Positions 1-7,100 of a stretch of DNA of 28,883 nt are shown here, in pieces; the stretch's first letter is position 1; every line of letters begins with the position of its first letter. The DNA comes from an uncultured Eubacteriales bacterium. GTDB lineage: Bacteria > Bacillota > Clostridia > Oscillospirales > Oscillospiraceae. The position numbers and the translations under genes were made by a program. The notes under the pieces were generated by a model. It was not told where the DNA came from. It worked only from the letters and a program-made list of their open reading frames with translations, and ran no database searches. The stretch covers positions 1 to 28,883 of the forward strand of contig CAUGSS010000029.1 of NCBI GenBank assembly GCA_959602365.1. Direction: 5' to 3'.

Positions 1-125
1 TCGCCAAGTATCTGGCCGGTCTGCCCGGCTACGAGGAGTGCCCCCGCTACGAGCGTGAGACCAAGACTCCCCGGGCCATGCTGGCCAAGTTCGACAGCTA
101 CAAGGCCGCTGCCCCCAAGAAGTAA
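1..125 (+). CDS. C-terminal end of an unidentified protein (cut by window edge)
   Basis: An open frame runs in from the left edge (first complete codon at 3) and stops at TAA 123-125. It encodes about 40 residues, including a GLPGYEECPRYERETKT stretch and a Lys/Ala-rich end (KAAAPKK). Codon use is strongly biased (GCC, AAG, CTG, GAG), like the genes that follow, so it is very probably the upstream member of the same catabolic operon. I do not recognise the family from this tail. A CoA-transferase, acyl-CoA dehydrogenase or flavin-dependent reductase would fit the context, but nothing visible decides this. Confidence 0.7.
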   Translation, partial: AKYLAGLPGYEECPRYERETKTPRAMLAKFDSYKAAAPKK

Positions 126-135
126 TCCGTTGACC

Positions 136-171
136 ACCTTCCCCTGTGCAGCCTTTTGTACAGGGGAAGGT
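136..171 (+). other. Intercistronic hairpin
   Basis: An 11-bp perfect stem (CCTTCCCCTGT at 137-147 with ACAGGGGAAGG at 160-170, plus an A-T pair outside) encloses a 12-nt loop. It lies between the partial gene and the dehydrogenase at 221. Only TTCGCATCATTTC follows, with no real T-run, so it may be a weak terminator or an mRNA-stability or processing hairpin inside the operon. Confidence 0.55.
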
Positions 172-220
172 TCGCATCATTTCAATTTCCCCAGATTTTT
201 AGCGAAGGAGTAATGGAACA

Positions 221-1078
221 ATGGCTCATCTGAATCGTAAGATCGGTATCCCGTCCTTTGACCTGACCGGAAAGACGGCAATTGTCACCGGCGGCACCCA
301 GGGCCTGGGCTTCGGCATCGCCTGTGCGCTGGCCGCCTACGGCGCCAACGTGGTCATCACCGCCCGCACCGCCTCCAAGGTGGAGGACGCAGTGGCTGAT
401 CTGAATGAGAACTACTGCAAAGGCGGCCGCGCCTATGGTATCCCCGCTGACTCCAGCAAAAAGGAAAACGTCAAGATGGTTATCGACAAGACCGTCGAGG
501 AGTTTGGCGAGCTGAACATCCTGATCAACAACGCCGGCATCTCCGGCCCCACCGCCCTGATTGTGGAAAACCGTGAGGGCCGCCCCGAGTACACCCCCGA
601 GGACTTTGAGAAGGTCATCGCCACCAACCTGACCGGCACCTTCATGTTCTGCCAGGAGGCCGCCCGTCAGATGATCAAGCAGAATGCCACCAACGGCAAG
701 AAGGGCGGCAAGATCATCATCACCGCCTCCGTGGGCGGCTTCATCGGCGGCAAGGGCGTTGTGGGCTACGGCGCATCCAAGGCCGGCTGCCTGAGCCTGG
801 CCCGCACCATGGCCAACAACTTCGGCCGTGAGAACATCACCGTCAACTGCATCTGCCCCGGCTATGTGGTCACCCCGCTGAATGAGGAGTTCTTCATCGA
901 CAAGGACGGCAACAAGACCAAGTACTATGAGCAGCAGTCCAAGGCCACCTCGGTGCGCCGGCTGGGCACCATTGAGGAGATCGCCGGCCCGGTTCTGGCC
1001 ATGTGCTCCGACTCCTTCAACTACATGACCGGCACCTATCTGCTCTGCGACGGCGGTCAGTCCATCCCGGCGGAATAA
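221..1078 (+). CDS. Short-chain dehydrogenase/reductase (SDR), NAD(P)-dependent
   Basis: A classical SDR of 285 aa, a normal length for the family. It has the glycine-rich nucleotide motif TGGTQGLG at residues 23-30, NNAG at 103-106, the structural Asn in NLTG (136), catalytic Ser170, and Y183-x3-K187 (YGASK). Arg49 just after the second beta strand (ITART) is often seen in NADP(H)-preferring members; that point is inference. The C-terminal CDGGQS motif near 276-281 is also typical. Expected reaction: reversible oxidation of a secondary alcohol or reduction of a ketone in the cytoplasm. GAAGGAG lies about 9 nt before the ATG. It is followed after 37 nt by a crotonase, so it probably handles an intermediate of the same acid-degradation operon. 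Gluconate 5-dehydrogenase-like proteins are close relatives, so the substrate cannot be read from sequence. Confidence 0.9.
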   Translation: MAHLNRKIGIPSFDLTGKTAIVTGGTQGLGFGIACALAAYGANVVITARTASKVEDAVADLNENYCKGGRAYGIPADSSKKENVKMVIDKTVEEFGELNILINNAGISGPTALIVENREGRPEYTPEDFEKVIATNLTGTFMFCQEAARQMIKQNATNGKKGGKIIITASVGGFIGGKGVVGYGASKAGCLSLARTMANNFGRENITVNCICPGYVVTPLNEEFFIDKDGNKTKYYEQQSKATSVRRLGTIEEIAGPVLAMCSDSFNYMTGTYLLCDGGQSIPAE

Positions 1079-1115
1079 GACCGGAGACAGTTTGACGAGA
1101 AAGGAGATGTCTTTC

Positions 1116-2033
1116 ATGGATTTTGAAAACATCATCTACACTGTGGAGGATGGCATTGCCACCATCAAGCTCAACCGGCCCAAGGCCCTGAACGCGCTGA
1201 ACAGCGCCATCAATCAGGACATTATGGCCGCCATCAACCTGGTCAAGGCCGACCCCACGGTGCGGGTGCTCATCATGACCGGTTCCGAGCGGGCCTTTGC
1301 CGCCGGCGCCGACGTCAAGGAGATGGCCGAGGCCTCCCCCCGTTATGCCCGGGACTTCTGCGGCCTGGCCATTGAGATCAACAACATTCTGGAGTCCATG
1401 TCCATTCCCACCATCGCGGCTGTGGGCGGTTTCGCCTTCGGCGGCGGGTGCGAGATGACCCTGGCCTGCGACTTCCGGGTGGGCGGTTCCCGCACCACCC
1501 TGTCCTTCCCCGAGGTGGGACTGGGCATCATCCCCGGCGCCAACGGCTGCGCCCGGGCCACCGCCATTGTGGGTCCCGCCAAAGCCAAGCAGCTGGTCAT
1601 GCTCACCGAGATGATCCCTGGCAAACAGGCCTATGATCTGGGCCTGCTGAACTGGTATGTGGAGGGTGACTCCGCCCTGAACGCTGCCGCCAAGGAGGCC
1701 AAGGCCGCTGTCAAAGCCGCCAAGGTCAGCGGCTCTGAGGAGGCGGTTGCCGCTGCCAAGGCCGCGGCCAAATCCGCTGAGGCCGCCGCCGCCAAGGCGG
1801 AGTATGACGCCATCTACGCCAAGGCTGTGGATGTGGCCCGGCAGCTGATGGGCAAGCCTGCCTGCGCTCTGGCCGCTGCCAAGGCCGCCATCAACAAGGC
1901 CGCCATTGAGACCATTGCCGCCGGCAAGGCCCAGGAGACCACCGAGTTCACCCTTCTGTTCGATACCCACGACCAGAAGGAGGGCATGGCCGCTATGATC
2001 GAGAAGCGGCCCGCCGTGTTCACCAACAACTGA
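1116..2033 (+). CDS. Enoyl-CoA hydratase/isomerase (crotonase) with Ala/Lys-rich insertion
   Basis: A crotonase-fold protein of 305 aa, against about 260 for typical enoyl-CoA hydratases. Visible features: the oxyanion-hole segment AAGADVKEM (62-70), the GGGCE segment with Glu113 (first catalytic Glu), and FPEVGLGIIPG with Glu133 (second catalytic Glu). The usual GAGGTQRL-like segment reads GANGCARAT, which is divergent. After the core, residues about 185-240 are almost all Ala, Lys, Glu and Ser. These roughly 45 extra residues interrupt the C-terminal helical region, which then resumes as the usual P-x-A-L-A-x-A-K-x-A-I-N. The start was set at ATG 1116 because AAAGGAG (1100-1106) sits 9 nt upstream; an in-frame TTG at 1092 would place the ribosome site inside the gene. 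Expected role: reversible hydration of a 2-enoyl-CoA, feeding the Hbd-type enzyme 36 nt downstream. Confidence 0.9.
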   Translation: MDFENIIYTVEDGIATIKLNRPKALNALNSAINQDIMAAINLVKADPTVRVLIMTGSERAFAAGADVKEMAEASPRYARDFCGLAIEINNILESMSIPTIAAVGGFAFGGGCEMTLACDFRVGGSRTTLSFPEVGLGIIPGANGCARATAIVGPAKAKQLVMLTEMIPGKQAYDLGLLNWYVEGDSALNAAAKEAKAAVKAAKVSGSEEAVAAAKAAAKSAEAAAAKAEYDAIYAKAVDVARQLMGKPACALAAAKAAINKAAIETIAAGKAQETTEFTLLFDTHDQKEGMAAMIEKRPAVFTNN

Positions 2034-2069
2034 TCCAATCATTTATACATATCTAAGGAGGAATACATC

Positions 2070-2921
2070 ATGTCTATCCAAACGATTGCCGTTCTGGGCG
2101 CCGGCCAGATGGGCTCCGGCATTGCGCAGATCGCTGCCGCCAGCGGCTACAATGTCATCATCCGTGACATCAAGCAGGAGTTCTGCGACAAGGGTGTCAA
2201 CGGCATCAAGGCCGGCCTGGACAAGCAGGTTGCCAAGGGCAAGACCACCCAGGAGGCTGCCGATGCCATCATGTCCCGGATCACCACCACTGTGGAGCTG
2301 GAGGGCGTGGCCCCTGCCGATTTCGTCATTGAGGCCGCTCCTGAGATCCTGTCCCTGAAGCATGACACCTTTGTGCAGCTGGGCGAGATCTGCAAGCCCG
2401 ACGCCATCCTGTGCACCAACACCTCTTCCATGTCCATCGGCGAGATCACCAAGGACTGCAAGAATCCTGAGCGCTGCGCCGGCATGCACTTCTTCTTCCC
2501 GGTGTATGCCATGAAGCTGGTGGAGATGATCCGCTCCAGCTACACCTCCGACGCCACTGTGGCCGCCATCCGCGAAGTGGCCGAGAAGATGGGCAAGAAG
2601 CCCGTCGAGTGCAAGACCGACACCCCGGGCTTCATCGTCAACCGCTGCCTGTTCGCCTTCCTGCTGGAGGCTGTCCACTGCTATGAGGACGGCGTGGCCA
2701 CTGTGGACGACATCGACACCGCCATCAAGTTTGGTCTGAACCATCCCATGGGCCCCTTCGAGATGATGGATATGTCCGGCCTGGACACCTTCCCCCATGT
2801 CACCGAGACCATGGAGTCCCTGCCTGTCACCACCTGGAAGTGCCCCGAGTCCGTCAAGAAGCTGGTGGCCGAGGGCAAGTACGGCCGCAAGAGCGGCGAG
2901 GGCTGGCACAAGTACAACTGA
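2070..2921 (+). CDS. 3-hydroxyacyl-CoA dehydrogenase (3-hydroxybutyryl-CoA dehydrogenase family)
   Basis: At 283 aa this is the normal length for clostridial Hbd. The Rossmann motif GAGQMGSG is at 10-17, NTSSMSI at 117-123, His140 is the expected catalytic His, Glu152 its partner (KLVEM), and GFIVNR at 188-192 contributes the conserved Asn191. NHPMGPFEMMDMSGLD (about 224-239) is the C-terminal substrate-domain signature. Odd point: the very conserved HFFNP reads HFFFP (140-144), so the Asn next to the catalytic His is Phe. It should oxidise an (S)-3-hydroxyacyl-CoA with NAD(P)+ in the cytoplasm, or run in reverse in butyrate synthesis. AAGGAGG at 2055-2061 supports the ATG. Whether 3-hydroxybutyryl-CoA or another acyl group is the substrate is open, given the Phe and the BKACE neighbour. 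Confidence 0.9.
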   Translation: MSIQTIAVLGAGQMGSGIAQIAAASGYNVIIRDIKQEFCDKGVNGIKAGLDKQVAKGKTTQEAADAIMSRITTTVELEGVAPADFVIEAAPEILSLKHDTFVQLGEICKPDAILCTNTSSMSIGEITKDCKNPERCAGMHFFFPVYAMKLVEMIRSSYTSDATVAAIREVAEKMGKKPVECKTDTPGFIVNRCLFAFLLEAVHCYEDGVATVDDIDTAIKFGLNHPMGPFEMMDMSGLDTFPHVTETMESLPVTTWKCPESVKKLVAEGKYGRKSGEGWHKYN

Positions 2922-3053
2922 TCGGACGGCAATCCCCGATCTGACGGCCTGAATCCTGGAAGGGAAGAGCAAAAGTATGATTGCACGGCGGGGGAGGGGG
3001 CTTGTCCCCTCCTCCGGCCCAACTGAATTTTATAGATTAAGGATGTGTTTATT
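2922..3053 (+). other. 132-nt intercistronic spacer with two secondary-structure elements
   Basis: This is the longest gap in the operon. GATCGG (2920-2925) can pair with CCGATC (2936-2941), and GATCNGACGGC occurs twice (2920-2930 and 2938-2948). A G-rich run near 2987-3001 faces a C-rich run (CCCCTCCTCC, about 3006-3015) and could form an imperfect hairpin. There is no T-run, so it does not look like a full terminator. It may set differential expression or mRNA processing ahead of the BKACE gene. Confidence 0.4.
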
Positions 3054-4061
3054 ATGGCCAAGACGATTATCACCGCCGCTCTGACCGGCGCTATCACTCC
3101 CCACGGCTATGACGTCCCCGAGACCCCCGAGGCCATTGCCGCCTGCGCCTATGAGTGCTGGAAGGCCGGCGCCTCCGTGGTCCACCTGCACATGCGGGAC
3201 GACCAGGGCTCCGGCGTTATGGATCCTGTGAAGTTCTATCAGACGATCTCCATCCTGCGCAATCAGTATCCTGACTGCGACGTGATCGTCAACTGCACCT
3301 CCTCCGGCGACAACCGGGTCTCCGACGACTCCCCCTATGGCAACGCCGTGCGTATGCTGCACCACAAGCACGTGCCCGGCATTGAGATGGGCACCTTCGA
3401 CGCCGGCTCCTTCAACTGGGGTATCCCCGGCGGCGTGTTCCACAACTCCCCCAAGATGCTCTGCGACCTGGGCACCCTGTACCAGGAGAAGGGCATCAAG
3501 CCCGAGTTTGAGATCTTCGATCTGGGCATGCTCCGGGCCGTGGGCGTGTACTGGAAGAAGGGCTTCGTCGTGGCCCCGCTGCACTTCCAGTTCTGCCTGG
3601 GCGTCGTGGGCGGCCTGGCCGCCACCCCCCACGACCTGCAGCTGCTCATCGATGAGATGGAGCTGATGCAGAAGCGGGGCGACCTGCCCGCCGAGTGCAC
3701 CTGGTCCGCCTTCGGCATCGGCAAGGGCCATCTGCCCGTTATGTTTGCCTCTCTGGCCAACGGCGGCCACATCCGGGTGGGCATGGAGGACAACGTGGTC
3801 TATGGCCGCACCGCCGACGGCAAGAAGATCATGGCCACCAACCTGATGCTGGTGGAGCGCGCCGCCAACGCGGTCCGCGCCTACGGCAACGAGGTCGCCA
3901 CTCCCGCTGAGGCCCGTGAGATGCTGGGCCTGAAGCCCCTGGATCTGGAGGCCACTCAGAAGGCTCTGGCCGGCGTCACCATCGAGCAGCTGGAGGCCAC
4001 CAAGACCGCCGCTGCCGACGAGTTCGGCACCACCTACTTCGCCGCCAAGGGTATGGGCTGA
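3054..4061 (+). CDS. Beta-keto acid cleavage enzyme (BKACE / DUF849 family)
   Basis: BKACE enzymes use acetyl-CoA to cleave a 3-keto acid, giving acetoacetate and a new acyl-CoA. The 335-aa protein shows the TAALTGA start (7-13), the zinc ligands H44-x-H46 in HLHMRDD, and HIRVGMED with Arg241, Glu245 (third zinc ligand) and Asp246. These match the Arg226-Glu230-Asp231 set of the lysine-fermentation enzyme Kce as I recall it. It is longer than Kce (about 272 aa). Kce's Glu14, which binds the substrate amine, aligns with Ile14 here, so a different substrate is likely. Start: ATG 3054 lies 10 nt after AAGGA (3039-3043); GTG 3045 is too close. The next gene encodes a carnitine-dehydrogenase-type enzyme, which would make the keto acid. 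The carnitine pathway is one candidate, but the protein is not obviously the Pseudomonas type. Confidence 0.9.
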   Translation: MAKTIITAALTGAITPHGYDVPETPEAIAACAYECWKAGASVVHLHMRDDQGSGVMDPVKFYQTISILRNQYPDCDVIVNCTSSGDNRVSDDSPYGNAVRMLHHKHVPGIEMGTFDAGSFNWGIPGGVFHNSPKMLCDLGTLYQEKGIKPEFEIFDLGMLRAVGVYWKKGFVVAPLHFQFCLGVVGGLAATPHDLQLLIDEMELMQKRGDLPAECTWSAFGIGKGHLPVMFASLANGGHIRVGMEDNVVYGRTADGKKIMATNLMLVERAANAVRAYGNEVATPAEAREMLGLKPLDLEATQKALAGVTIEQLEATKTAAADEFGTTYFAAKGMG

Positions 4062-4116
4062 TCGTTCGGTCTGCACCCATCTGAATTAGAGTGAATGAAC
4101 TTCTGAGGTGAAAGAT

Positions 4117-5073
4117 ATGAAAACAGTTGATGAAATCAAGACGGTAGCCGGTATTGGCGGCGGCGTTATCGGCGGCAGCTGGGCTGTGCTGTTTGCGATG
4201 AAGGGCTATGATGTCAATCTGTACGACATCAATGACGAGTGCATCGCCAACGACAAGAAGACCATCGAGGGCAACCTGTCCTTCCTGGTGGAAAACGGCG
4301 CCATTGCCGATGCCGCCTCTGTGGAGGCCCGCATTCACTACACCACCAGCATGGAAGAGGCGGTGAAGAACGCCCAGTTCATCCAGGAGAGCGGCCCTGA
4401 GCGCCTGCCCATCAAGCAGAGCATGCTGGCCTCCATCGAGGAGTTCGCCCCTGTGGACGCCATTATCGCCACCTCCTCCTCCGGTCTGCCTCTGGGCCAG
4501 ACCACTGAGAAGGCGGTGCATCCTGAGCGCTGCGTGGGCGGCCATCCCTACAATCCGCCCCATCTGATCCCCCTGGTGGAGATCACCAAGACCGAGAAGA
4601 CTGACCCCGCCAATGTGGCTCTGGCCAAGGAGTTCTATGTGAAGCTGGGCAAGGAGCCTGTGGTCCTGCAGAAGGACTGCCCGGGCTACATCTGCAACCG
4701 GCTCCAGCTGGCCGTCTTCCGTGAGATGGTGGATTTGGTCGAGCGGGGTGTGTGCACCGTGGAGGAGGCTGACAAGGCCCTGACCTTTGGCCCCGCCATC
4801 CGTTGGGCCATCTTCGGCCACAACATGATCATGCAGCTGGGCAACAAGGACGGCATCCGCGGCATGATGGAGATGCTGGACGGCGGCTTCAACCTCTGCG
4901 GCGACATCGCCAACTGGACCAAGATCCCCGAGTCCTACAAGGAGATCGGCCAGGCCGGCGTGGACGAGGAGATGAAGAATTTCTCCGACGAGATCGGCCA
5001 CACCAACGAGGAGTGCGCCCACTATCGGGACAAGATGCTCATCGAGATCCTGAAGCTGCACCACAAGTTCTGA
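4117..5073 (+). CDS. 3-hydroxy-acid dehydrogenase, L-carnitine/L-gulonate dehydrogenase-like
   Basis: A 318-aa member of the 3-hydroxyacyl-CoA dehydrogenase superfamily, in the branch containing L-carnitine dehydrogenase and lambda-crystallin/L-gulonate 3-dehydrogenase, which act on free hydroxy acids. Evidence: GIGGGVIGGSW (12-22) nucleotide fold, ESGPERLPIK (91-100), the branch signature GGHPYNPPHLIPLVE (141-155) with catalytic His143 and Glu155, and CNRLQ with Asn194. The start is ATG 4117, preceded by GAGG at 4105-4108; GTG 4108 overlaps that site. It lies 55 nt after the BKACE gene, and the pairing of such a dehydrogenase with a BKACE resembles carnitine catabolism (carnitine to 3-dehydrocarnitine, then cleavage to betainyl-CoA). 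The substrate here is not proven. It is the last gene before a strong terminator. Confidence 0.87.
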   Translation: MKTVDEIKTVAGIGGGVIGGSWAVLFAMKGYDVNLYDINDECIANDKKTIEGNLSFLVENGAIADAASVEARIHYTTSMEEAVKNAQFIQESGPERLPIKQSMLASIEEFAPVDAIIATSSSGLPLGQTTEKAVHPERCVGGHPYNPPHLIPLVEITKTEKTDPANVALAKEFYVKLGKEPVVLQKDCPGYICNRLQLAVFREMVDLVERGVCTVEEADKALTFGPAIRWAIFGHNMIMQLGNKDGIRGMMEMLDGGFNLCGDIANWTKIPESYKEIGQAGVDEEMKNFSDEIGHTNEECAHYRDKMLIEILKLHHKF

Positions 5074-5090
5074 TCGCAGCCTGTTTAACG

Positions 5091-5131
5091 AAAAACCGAC
5101 CCGCAGGGCGCGCCCTGCGGGTCGGTTTTTT
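5091..5131. terminator. Bidirectional rho-independent terminator
   Basis: A long perfect GC-rich stem (AAAAACCGACCCGCAGGG paired with CCCTGCGGGTCGGTTTTT) has a CGCG loop, flanked by A-run and T-run. It ends the + strand catabolic operon 17 nt after its last stop. In the other direction it serves recQ, whose stop codon (5130-5132) lies in the T tract. Confidence 0.95.
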
Positions 5132-7004
5132 ATAACTCAGATGTCGTTTCACTGGCGTTCTGATAGGCCCGGATAGCCTCCAGAAAGGCTGCTCCATACC
5201 GGCGGGCCTTGACTTCGCCCACGCCGGAGACCCGGAGCAGCTCTGCCATGGTCCGGGGCGCCTTTTCCGCCATGTCGGCCAGGGTGGCGTTGGAGAATAC
5301 CACATAGGCCGGTACGCTCTCCTCCCGGGCCAGACGGCTCCGGGTCTCCCGGAGTGCGTCGTACAGGCTGCCCTCCCCGGTGGGAACGCCGGAGAGGTCC
5401 GCTTTGCCCCGCCGCCGTGCCCGGTCCGGGGCAGCGGCTTCGATCCGCAGGGGCATGACGACCTCCTTTCCCTCAAAGAGGACGGCGGAGGCCGCGGAAG
5501 TGGGTTCCAGCGTCTCGTGGGCCGGGTTGGCGCGCAGATAGCCCTCCAGCTCCAGAAAGTCCAGCAGATTGCGCACCTGGCCTGCGGTCCGGCTGCGCAT
5601 CAGGCCGTAGGTGGACAGCCTGTCCAGCCCCAGCGAGCGCAGCCGCTGCTCCGTGCTGCCCCGGAGCACCTGGACCACCAGCGTCCTGCCCACCCAGTAA
5701 CCCAGCTGCTGCCTGATGCGGTACACGCAGGAGAGGGCCATCTGGGCCTCGGTAGTCACATCCTGCTGGAGGAAGGTGCGTTTGCAGTTGCCGCAGCTGC
5801 CGCAGGCGTCCGGGTGCTCCTGGCCGAAGTAGTCCAGGATGTACCCCCGCAGGCAGCGGGTGGTCCTGCAGTATCCGACCATCGCCTTCAGCCGCTGCTG
5901 TTCAGCGCGCCGGATGCTGGCCTGTTCCTCCTCGGTCAGGGCGTCGCTGCCGCTGTTTTCGATCAGGAATTTGGCTGTGACAATGTCTCTGGCGGAGAAG
6001 AGCAGGATGCAGTCCGCCGCAGCCCCGTCCCGGCCCGCCCGGCCCGCCTCCTGATAGTAGGCCTCCAGGCTCTTGGGCATGTTGTAGTGGATCACAAAGC
6101 TCACATTGGACTTGTCAATCCCCATGCCGAAGGCGTTGGTGGCCACCATGATTGTCTTCCGGTCGAACTGGAAGTCCTCCTGGTTGGCCTGCCGCTCCGC
6201 CTCCTCCAGCCCGGCGTGGTAGCGGGTGGCAGCGAACCCCGCCTCCCGCAGCATCTGCTCCACCCGTTCCACCCCGGCGCGGGTGGAACAGTAGACGATA
6301 CCGCTCTTGTCCCGCCGCTCCCGGAGCAGGGAGAGCAGGGCGGAGCGCTTGTCGGCGGGGGAGCGCACGTCAAAGAACAGGTTGGGCCGGTCGAAGCCGG
6401 TGACCTGAAAGGCCGGGTTCTGAAGCTCCAGCAGCCGCATGATGTCCTGCCGGACCTGGGCGGTGGCGGTGGCGGTGAAGGCGGCCACCACGGGCCGGTC
6501 GGGCAGGGCGCGGATGAAGTCTGCGATCTCAAGATAGCTGGGCCGGAAATCCTGGCCCCACTGGGAGATGCAGTGGGCCTCATCCACCGCCACCAGAGAG
6601 ATGGGCATCTCCCTGGCCAGGGCGGAAAACCCCTCTCCGCCCAGCCGCTCCGGGGCGATATAGATCAGCTTGTAGGCCCCTGACCTGGCCCGGCGGTAGA
6701 CCAGCCGGAGCTGCTCCGGGGTGAGGGTGCTGTTGATAAAGGCCGTAGCTACCCCCGCATTTTTCAGAGCAGCCACCTGGTCTTTCATCAGTGAGATCAG
6801 AGGAGAGACCACCAGCGTCACCCCGGGCAGTACCAGGGCCGGGATTTGATAGCACATGGACTTTCCGCCCCCCGTGGGCATAACGCCCAAAACGTCCCGG
6901 CCGGACAGAATTGCGTCGATCAAAACCTCCTGCCCCGGACGGAAATCCTGGAAACCAAAATAATGTTTTAATACAGTGTATTTATCCAAACTATAACCGC
7001 CCAT
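5130..7004 (-). CDS. recQ: ATP-dependent DNA helicase RecQ
   Basis: A 3'-5' DNA helicase of genome maintenance and recombination, 624 aa, full length for RecQ. In order: Walker A PTGGGKS (43-49), motif II DEAH (141-144) followed by the RecQ aromatic loop SQWGQDFR, motif III FTATAT (176-181), motif V ATNAFGMGIDK (288-298), motif VI QEAGRAGRDG (318-327), the zinc-binding set Cys384, Cys401, Cys404, Cys407 (CGSCGNC), a winged-helix domain, and an HRDC domain near 535-615. The ATG at 7002-7004 has only a weak ribosome site. A TTG at codon 6 (SLDKYTVLK, the usual RecQ N-terminus) with GGGCGG upstream is an alternative start. It lies 115 nt downstream of a small gene on the same strand and converges on the catabolic operon. 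Confidence 0.96.
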   Translation of the reverse strand: MGGYSLDKYTVLKHYFGFQDFRPGQEVLIDAILSGRDVLGVMPTGGGKSMCYQIPALVLPGVTLVVSPLISLMKDQVAALKNAGVATAFINSTLTPEQLRLVYRRARSGAYKLIYIAPERLGGEGFSALAREMPISLVAVDEAHCISQWGQDFRPSYLEIADFIRALPDRPVVAAFTATATAQVRQDIMRLLELQNPAFQVTGFDRPNLFFDVRSPADKRSALLSLLRERRDKSGIVYCSTRAGVERVEQMLREAGFAATRYHAGLEEAERQANQEDFQFDRKTIMVATNAFGMGIDKSNVSFVIHYNMPKSLEAYYQEAGRAGRDGAAADCILLFSARDIVTAKFLIENSGSDALTEEEQASIRRAEQQRLKAMVGYCRTTRCLRGYILDYFGQEHPDACGSCGNCKRTFLQQDVTTEAQMALSCVYRIRQQLGYWVGRTLVVQVLRGSTEQRLRSLGLDRLSTYGLMRSRTAGQVRNLLDFLELEGYLRANPAHETLEPTSAASAVLFEGKEVVMPLRIEAAAPDRARRRGKADLSGVPTGEGSLYDALRETRSRLAREESVPAYVVFSNATLADMAEKAPRTMAELLRVSGVGEVKARRYGAAFLEAIRAYQNASETTSEL

Positions 7005-7022
7005 CGAAACTCTATTTTTATA

Positions 7023-7057
7023 TGCGGCTGTGCCGCAGCGGATTTTTTTGTTTTTTT
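7023..7057 (+). other. Palindrome plus T-tracts just upstream of recQ
   Basis: TGCGGC-TGT-GCCGCA (7023-7037) is a perfect 6-bp inverted repeat followed by GCGGA and then T7-G-T7 (7043-7057). Read on the + strand it looks like a terminator, yet no + strand gene lies upstream. On the recQ strand it lies just upstream of TATAAA and 20-35 nt before the ATG, so it could be an operator or 5'-leader hairpin of recQ. Confidence 0.5.
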
Positions 7058-7064
7058 AGCGGAA

Positions 7065-7100
7065 CAGGCTCCGCGGCTGAAGATTTTACCGCGGAGCCTG
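7065..7100. repeat. 12-bp perfect inverted repeat between the small gene and recQ
   Basis: CAGGCTCCGCGG (7065-7076) and CCGCGGAGCCTG (7089-7100) are perfect inverted copies with a 12-nt spacer. They form a stable hairpin on either strand. On the gene strand the following bases are A-rich, not T-rich, so this is not a canonical terminator. Confidence 0.6.

Noticed and set aside
182..1135. Long - strand open frame (317 codons) opposite the SDR gene
   Set aside because: It is a shadow frame caused by GC-rich third codon positions. Its product is a low-complexity Gly/Ala/His/Val-rich sequence with no ribosome site, and the + strand gene is certain.
1017..2042. Long - strand open frame opposite the crotonase gene
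   Set aside because: Same cause. The product is Gly/His/Leu-rich without domain features, and the crotonase on the + strand is clear.
2976..3020. G-quadruplex in the spacer before the BKACE gene
   Set aside because: There are only two long G-runs plus a GG, and the facing C-rich run makes an ordinary imperfect hairpin more likely.
5517..6683. 388-codon + strand frame inside recQ
   Set aside because: It lies antisense to all helicase motifs, has no ribosome site, and its composition is typical of an antisense frame in high-GC DNA.
7065..7100. 12-bp inverted repeat as the terminator of the small gene upstream of recQ
   Set aside because: On the gene strand the bases after the stem are A-rich rather than T-rich, so it lacks the U-tract of an intrinsic terminator.
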